This document shows, piece by piece, positions 42,101 to 45,767 of a stretch of DNA of 45,767 nucleotides. This DNA comes from CAIQJJ01 sp964606085 (GTDB lineage Bacteria > Chloroflexota > Anaerolineae > Anaerolineales > UBA4823), in assembly GCA_964606085.1 (NCBI GenBank), contig CAZSFD010000039.1, forward strand, positions 1 to 45,767, written 5' to 3'. Each line of letters starts with the position of its first letter. Within the stretch, counting starts at the first letter, position 1. A program made the position numbers and the translations under genes. The notes below the pieces were generated by a model, which was given only the letters and a program-made list of their open reading frames with translations, was not told the DNA's origin and did no database searches.

Positions 42101-42954
42101 CGGCGCGCGACTTTTTCAACCTGCCCCCCGAAGTGCAAAGCGCCCTGCCCGGGTCTGAAGCTTGCGGTGTGTGCAGCTCGTGGGGTGTTCCTGGCGAAAA
42201 CTTCTATGCCTCGTGGCTGTATGCCAGGGAATTTGGCGGCGCGGCCACAACCTTGAACCAGATTGACGATTTTCTGGACGATCTCCCGACCCTGCGCCAG
42301 AGCTTTTCCAACCGCCTGAACTCGCGCCTGATCGGCTACCTGGGCTATTGGCGTCTGGCAGACCTGGCCGATGCCACCCCCGTCAGCGGCAGTGAAAACA
42401 CGCTCGTCGAGCTATTCATCACCCGCGCCGCATTGAGCAAATATCCAGATGCACTGACGCAAACGGGCTTTGAATATGGCGGTTATGCCTGGGCTGTGCG
42501 TTCGGCCACGCCCTATCAACCCGATACATTGTTCACCGTGCGCATGATCGGCACGTTGTGGAATCAGATGCCTTTGTATGGCTTCCGCAAGAACCCGCTG
42601 ACCGGCTTGTATGGCGGCCAGACCGGCGGCGGTTATAGCTTTGGCATTGATTTCTTCAGCATGACGCCTGAACTGGCGGCTTTTCTGGATGATTATGCAC
42701 GCCAGGAAGTGCAAGATGCCGTCAGCGATTATGACCGCCGCGCCCCCTACTGGTTTGTGGTTCATGCCGAAGAACTCGGCGGCGAGGGGGTCAATGTGCC
42801 GATCTATGATGTGGTTGCCATGTTCCAGGCCAAGGCCTTGATTTTGCAAGAGAACCGTGCGGCGCTGGAACAATACCTGGATGTGCCATTTACCCCGGTC
42901 GGCGATCTTTACTACATCCAAAATCTGATCGCCACCTTGCGAGCGGCGCCTTAG
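39112..42954 (+). CDS. Large secreted PQQ-like beta-propeller protein with unidentified C-terminal region
   Basis: 1280 aa, predicted extracellular. A signal peptide (6-30) is followed by YLPLV (39-43) and a Pro-Thr linker (52-83), the same N-terminal plan as the protein at 2584. Residues ~125-300 hold PQQ-like propeller blades (LYISASDGLHALHAANGGEVW, VYVGGLDRKIHAINAQTGAGIW, LYAGNRDGYFYAL). DSDGDGSPE (387-395) looks like a calcium-binding loop. Residues ~600-880 are beta-rich. The last 400 are helical, with ENFYASWLYAREFGG and many aromatic residues, suggestive of an alpha/alpha-toroid, but I do not recognise a catalytic family. The ATG has GAGGT seven bases upstream. A hairpin repeat follows the stop. 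Confidence 0.75.
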   Translation: MKHKKNLLYLLVLVIGVMLSASGVFTSVAQGVVNDTAMYLPLVLSNYPLPPQPSPTPTRRATPTPTRRVSPTVTGSVAPPTPPTDAFDWPMAGANHLRTSWTSEEVDGELKPEWYHHFDAYVSQKVQIVAAAGFLYISASDGLHALHAANGGEVWFYPTDLPLGHSPTYADGVVYVGGLDRKIHAINAQTGAGIWTYTAGAGFHTNPLVVDGRLYAGNRDGYFYALYTSGAQRGQLAWRYKTGGPVLYSAAYADGTVYFASNDMYAYALNAQNGNLVWKSAKLGGYGFHSFWPVIYGNYVVFSGTWNYRFVEPGPSGNHNELEREDVYPDNAQPGDPIGPYGHEPGNWAAGTTTIRANAIIQYFEEKPHRRTYFMLQRSNGHEYTFDSDGDGSPEYAPILYFGAKNGTRYPPAVGRDGVIYQANNYLYEDWIARGQVTGWKLGTPYISIPSPDTNAVDEPLGYSIGGDIVYTRLCCDREAKFFNLTTGEGHYLFDQGGNPLRRTLPDLFEQGWDFAYWKHGDPSAPVPYNGRVYTINNNAVVAYSTAGSDPVIPPNEDLGSERGEPASNVERNTIAIGLNMKATANNNTWPLLIYQERYYEISPSDSVRATYTRLFEVAGATSGSPGSLSATNTNITTNWVSTYSGGQTLRTWVSKRAPAILFENTSQTYQLRGNIIGLAYHTSSGVQVASNNVTIPGNSLTESWLLVWDDTAEHRWRPVVISLQNRPTQIVATPTNLTLTYSGAAGYLAITPLYGMSAPLSSEESAWPGGIPAATIERVRLLNRVARYYPSSSTDAIAVNSSNGDVTLTYTYQYLEFTDTWNTNRVRLAYLPPTLALAAWNTSPIRINNQPLSAHTDLGYVTPLGRVAGVNNSASATVRLPGLATYWRTYQEPTVTVNASDPLRARLIAEIDAIIAAGHLRPAYGAHGIWDSSARTLLGHDLADYYHNPAETFYTLLRALPLLPADRQNALKTYLQNEFQHYSPATVSHVGWASGAARDFFNLPPEVQSALPGSEACGVCSSWGVPGENFYASWLYAREFGGAATTLNQIDDFLDDLPTLRQSFSNRLNSRLIGYLGYWRLADLADATPVSGSENTLVELFITRAALSKYPDALTQTGFEYGGYAWAVRSATPYQPDTLFTVRMIGTLWNQMPLYGFRKNPLTGLYGGQTGGGYSFGIDFFSMTPELAAFLDDYARQEVQDAVSDYDRRAPYWFVVHAEELGGEGVNVPIYDVVAMFQAKALILQENRAALEQYLDVPFTPVGDLYYIQNLIATLRAAP

Positions 42955-42994
42955 GCTTGCAGGACATCGCTGGCGTAGCGTTGACCAAAGCCGG

Positions 42995-43035
42995 TGGTTG
43001 AGCCTGTCGAAACCTGGTCTCGATAGGCTCAACCA
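42995..43035. repeat. Dispersed GTCGAAACC repeat, copy 3; possible bidirectional terminator
   Basis: A 16-bp stem (arms 42995-43010 and 43020-43035, one G-T wobble) encloses a 9-base loop. It lies between the convergent genes ending at 42954 and 43059. There is no T-tract, so it may be a REP element rather than a classic terminator. It shares the 19-mer core with copies at 4209 and 21516. Confidence 0.8.
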
Positions 43036-43058
43036 TCAGGTGATGCCTGCCCCGCATC

Positions 43059-43979
43059 TTATGGCCGATAGGCTTGAATCGCCTCGGCCAGGAATTCGGC
43101 AAAAACGGGGCCAAGCGTCTGGTTGGCGTGTTGGTTGGGGTGCGAGTCAGCGCCATCACGGTACTCGGCCCGCAGCATGTTGTAGTCGGGCGATGAAGGG
43201 TCGTTTTCAGCCAGGGCGCTGTAAAAATCGAAGATCACCAGGTTGGGCCGCCCCGCCTGATAGTCTTTAGCGGTCAGCCAGGCTGCAAAATCCCTGGCGC
43301 GGCGGGCTTCCCCTGGGTTGGTTTCGGCTGGGTTGAGCGGGGGAATGGTGAACAGGACGAATAACTTTTCGGGCTGTGCATCCACTTCGGCGCGCATTTC
43401 CAGATACCACGCCTTGTATTGCGCCAGTTGCTCGTCGCTGCGGATGTTATTGCCGGGCCGGAAGCAGGATTTCAACACGATCACATCATGTTGCAGCAGG
43501 CCGCTGTAGGCGTTCAGCGGCAAGGGAAATTCTGGCTGCTGCAGAATGTTGTACAGCCCGCCGGGATTGGTGTTGTCGTTGGGGATATTGTAGTTGTAGC
43601 CGCGCCGCTTGCCATCGGGGCCGTTCAGCCCTTCGGGGTTGTAGTCGTGATCCCACAGTTCGTAGCCTTGCGCTTGCAGCAGTTCGCGCACCTGGCCCTG
43701 ATCGAGCAGGTTCGAACCGGTGGAGTGGTGGAGGAAGATGATGTTGTCGAGGCGGCTGTCATCGTCGGAGACGTTGCTGCTATCCATCAGCGCCAGGCCG
43801 AGATTGCGCACCGCATACACCTGGTTTTCCACCAAACTGCGCAAGCCCAGGCTGCGCCCGCTCACCAGGCGATAAGCAATCAGCCCGGCCAGCAGCAGCC
43901 CAGCTAACACCCCCACCCACAGCAAGAGGCCCGAAACCTTTTTCAATTTGTTTGGTTTGATTGGCGATGAGGTATCCAT
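43059..43979 (-). CDS. Membrane-anchored SGNH/GDSL-hydrolase-like protein
   Basis: 306 aa with one N-terminal helix (~16-37) and an extracytoplasmic domain. NIIFLHHSTGSNLLDQG (79-95) resembles block I with Ser86, followed by HDVIVLKSCFRPGNNI (164-179). DSHPNQHAN (278-286) carries a conserved Asp/His-like pair near the C-terminus. The fold assignment to the SGNH group is moderate because the classic GDS motif is absent; these proteins are often annotated hypothetical. Four nucleotides separate it from the acyltransferase-3 gene. SGNH plus AT3 commonly co-operate in O-acetylation of glycans, which fits here. Confidence 0.65.
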   Translation of the reverse strand: MDTSSPIKPNKLKKVSGLLLWVGVLAGLLLAGLIAYRLVSGRSLGLRSLVENQVYAVRNLGLALMDSSNVSDDDSRLDNIIFLHHSTGSNLLDQGQVRELLQAQGYELWDHDYNPEGLNGPDGKRRGYNYNIPNDNTNPGGLYNILQQPEFPLPLNAYSGLLQHDVIVLKSCFRPGNNIRSDEQLAQYKAWYLEMRAEVDAQPEKLFVLFTIPPLNPAETNPGEARRARDFAAWLTAKDYQAGRPNLVIFDFYSALAENDPSSPDYNMLRAEYRDGADSHPNQHANQTLGPVFAEFLAEAIQAYRP

Positions 43980-43983
43980 ACCA

Positions 43984-45093
43984 TTAACCGAATAAGATGC
44001 GGTAGTATTTGCTCAACGGGCTGCGCTTGGTCAATTGCAGCAGTGCGATGGGGATTCCCACAGCCAATGCGATCAGCAAGGGTTGAAACACAATTTGATA
44101 GGCCATCACAAATGGGATGAGATGGTAGACGAGCTTGGGCAGTACCAGCAAAATGGATTTGTGAATCAAATAAATGGCCAGGGTGCTGACCCCCAGGTTG
44201 TAGAAGAAATCGGAGAGGGGAATTTCGACGTGATCGAAGGCCAGGAAGCAAAAGATAAAGCAGGTGGAAAATAAAAAGGTGGGAAGCGACAGTGTGGATG
44301 ACCGCCAGACGGTGTTATCGAATTGCTGGAAAATCCATTCAGCTTCGACAACGGCCAGCACGGCAAAGATCAGCGTTCCAATCAGCAGATACCAGCGAAA
44401 TTTGAACAACCCTTGTTTCAGTTCGCTCAACTTGAAGCCACAAGTCATCCCCAGGGCGTAAAAGAAGAGAAACTCGGCCACCTGGTTGGCAAGGAGAAAT
44501 GCCATCACCTGCGTGGCGATGTTTTGCACCTCGGCCAGGCGCAAATAGGCGCGGCCAATGGCTGCCAGTTGGAGCAATAACGCCAGGAAGATCAGCCATT
44601 TCCAGTGATTTTTGGATATTGGTGCGATGACTGGTGAGATGGCATAGAAAACGATCAAGAGTGGCACGAAGAAAAATGGCGAACCGCCAATAGTCAGCAG
44701 GCTTGATAACAAGTCCTGCCAGGTGTAGGGCGTCTTGACGATGAAGATATCGGTCGTAATGTAGACGGCCATCCAGATCAGGTAGGGTGGTAGCAGGTTG
44801 GAAATGCGTTTCCAGATCATCGTCCAACTCAGGCGCGACTGTGCGCCGCGTGCGGCATAGGCGATGAACGCCCCCGAAACGAACAAAAAGGCTGGCACGC
44901 TGAAGAGCGCCAGTTTTTGCTGCGCCACCAGCCCATAATAAAAGAGCGACCCCATTTGATCGTAGTTGGGTACGCTGACCGGCCAATAGCGATCTGTCCA
45001 CCAGAACATGGCGACAAAGCCAATATGGCTGGCATGGTTGGCAACGACCGCCAGGATGGCAATACCACTGAGGATGAGAAGGCGTTTGTTCAT
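43984..45093 (-). CDS. Acyltransferase family 3 membrane protein (OafA-like)
   Basis: 369-residue polytopic membrane protein with about ten helices. The N-terminal signature ILAVVANHASH (13-23) contains the family's conserved His20, and the end is a basic loop followed by YRILFG. Such proteins O-acylate, usually O-acetylate, surface polysaccharides using cytoplasmic acyl-CoA. It lacks the fused C-terminal SGNH domain of long OafA homologues, but the next gene (43059) looks SGNH-like, so the two may form a split acetylation pair. Family is clear; substrate is inferred. Confidence 0.82.
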   Translation of the reverse strand: MNKRLLILSGIAILAVVANHASHIGFVAMFWWTDRYWPVSVPNYDQMGSLFYYGLVAQQKLALFSVPAFLFVSGAFIAYAARGAQSRLSWTMIWKRISNLLPPYLIWMAVYITTDIFIVKTPYTWQDLLSSLLTIGGSPFFFVPLLIVFYAISPVIAPISKNHWKWLIFLALLLQLAAIGRAYLRLAEVQNIATQVMAFLLANQVAEFLFFYALGMTCGFKLSELKQGLFKFRWYLLIGTLIFAVLAVVEAEWIFQQFDNTVWRSSTLSLPTFLFSTCFIFCFLAFDHVEIPLSDFFYNLGVSTLAIYLIHKSILLVLPKLVYHLIPFVMAYQIVFQPLLIALAVGIPIALLQLTKRSPLSKYYRILFG

Positions 45094-45105
45094 GGGCAGG
45101 GGGGA

Positions 45106-45767
45106 TTAACCAGGTATTGAATACTGCACAATTAATTTGGGCCTGTACGCGGGCGTGGTTTCATCGCCCTGACCGACATGCCCGCCAAAAGTGTCTTGCA
45201 GCATCAATAAGCCGTAATTGGTATTGCTGCTGCCGAACCATCCCTCAACGCGGGATGGAAGCAAATTGCCCGAACAGATGGTTCCAATCGGGTCATTGGC
45301 ATTCACGGTAATCGTTCCGAGCAGGGTTGTCTCATAATCTACGCCTGGCGTCTGTAAGCCTTCGGAACCGGCCCAGGGCGTGGTAACGCCTCCCGCGCCA
45401 TTGGCGGCTTTGCATGCCCAACAGCACAGGCCGGCGGCGGCGGGATTGCTGGTCTCCCCGACTTCCCAATCCGCATTGGCGGCTGACACACTATAAATTT
45501 CTACCGTGGCGGTGCTGTCGTCCTCTGGCTGGTAGTTGCGCACCAACTGGAGCGTGGCGCTGATGCAGGTTGCATTGCCTGGGATGGCGCTCAGATTGAA
45601 GCGAATCAGTCCCCTTTGCTTAGGTTCGCACTCAAAGCTGCGATGGTCGCCCAGGTGTAAATTGACGTGACGGCCATTCAACAGCACATCATAATAAGTT
45701 TCCGTGTTACCGCCATAGCCATCTACATACGTATAAGTTCCGGGTGAGGCGGGGGTGGTTGGGGCGG
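45106..45767 (-). CDS. DNRLRE domain protein, C-terminal part (5' end outside window)
   Basis: The frame is open without a stop to the window edge, so only the last ~220 residues are seen and the true start lies beyond. The visible part is a DNRLRE-type beta domain: TYYDVLLNGRHVNLHL, RGLIRFNLSAIPGNATCISATLQLVRNY and the terminal RPKLIVQYSIPG. Several cysteines (SCECEP-like and GLCCWACK) may form disulfides. The internal GTG at 45687 is not a plausible start because the domain begins before it. It resembles the C-terminal domain of the protein at 2584 and is probably secreted. Confidence 0.75.
   Translation of the reverse strand, partial: APTTPASPGTYTYVDGYGGNTETYYDVLLNGRHVNLHLGDHRSFECEPKQRGLIRFNLSAIPGNATCISATLQLVRNYQPEDDSTATVEIYSVSAANADWEVGETSNPAAAGLCCWACKAANGAGGVTTPWAGSEGLQTPGVDYETTLLGTITVNANDPIGTICSGNLLPSRVEGWFGSSNTNYGLLMLQDTFGGHVGQGDETTPAYRPKLIVQYSIPG

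Overview
The window is most of a large surface-polysaccharide locus, probably from a Chloroflexota bacterium (Anaerolineae/Caldilineae-like; inferred). The grounds are a GC-rich genome and secreted proteins with a (F/Y)LPLV motif followed by Pro-Thr linkers, an architecture I associate with that phylum. There are also right-handed beta-helix proteins with choice-of-anchor-Q-like ends, a FabL-type enoyl-ACP reductase and scattered REP-like hairpins. The first ~70 bases are C/G homopolymer and look like a contig-end artefact. I see no tRNA, rRNA, CRISPR array or insertion sequence.

Layout. 81-157 is a heptanucleotide tandem repeat. 160-2459 (minus) holds fabL, a DUF309 gene and a CDP-paratose 2-epimerase-like gene. 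2584-4098 (plus) is a secreted CBM9-like/DNRLRE protein ending in a strong bidirectional terminator. From 38938 down to 4374 almost everything lies on the minus strand, with many 1-20 nt overlaps. In transcription order this stretch carries a sialidase-like anchored protein, a sulfotransferase, Wzt, a divergent asparagine-synthase-like protein, Wzm, a GT2, two tandem asparagine-synthase-like proteins, a GT4, GDP-mannose 6-dehydrogenase, GT4, GT2, GT4, an epimerase, GT2, GT4, an O-antigen ligase/polymerase, a sugar nucleotidyltransferase, a GT2, phosphopentomutase, two beta-helix surface proteins, an acyl carrier protein, GT4, a GT39-like membrane transferase, GT4 and a Wzz/BY-kinase co-polymerase. 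39112-42954 (plus) is a 1280-residue secreted PQQ-propeller protein. 43059-45767 (minus) holds an SGNH-like hydrolase, an acyltransferase-3 protein and the end of another DNRLRE protein.

How it fits together. Sugar activation (nucleotidyltransferase, epimerases, AlgD-type dehydrogenase) feeds about eleven glycosyltransferases. Chain handling is by an O-antigen ligase/Wzy-like protein, a Wzz-BY-kinase and a Wzm/Wzt exporter whose Wzt has a C-terminal glycan-recognition domain. Decoration is suggested by the sulfotransferase, the acyltransferase and the SGNH-like hydrolase.

The most unusual element is a set of three asparagine-synthase-like proteins interleaved with the exporter and the uronate-forming dehydrogenase. 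All three keep the ATP-pyrophosphatase PP-loop but lack the N-terminal glutaminase cysteine. They may form amide bonds on the glycan, for example on mannuronate. That is a hypothesis.
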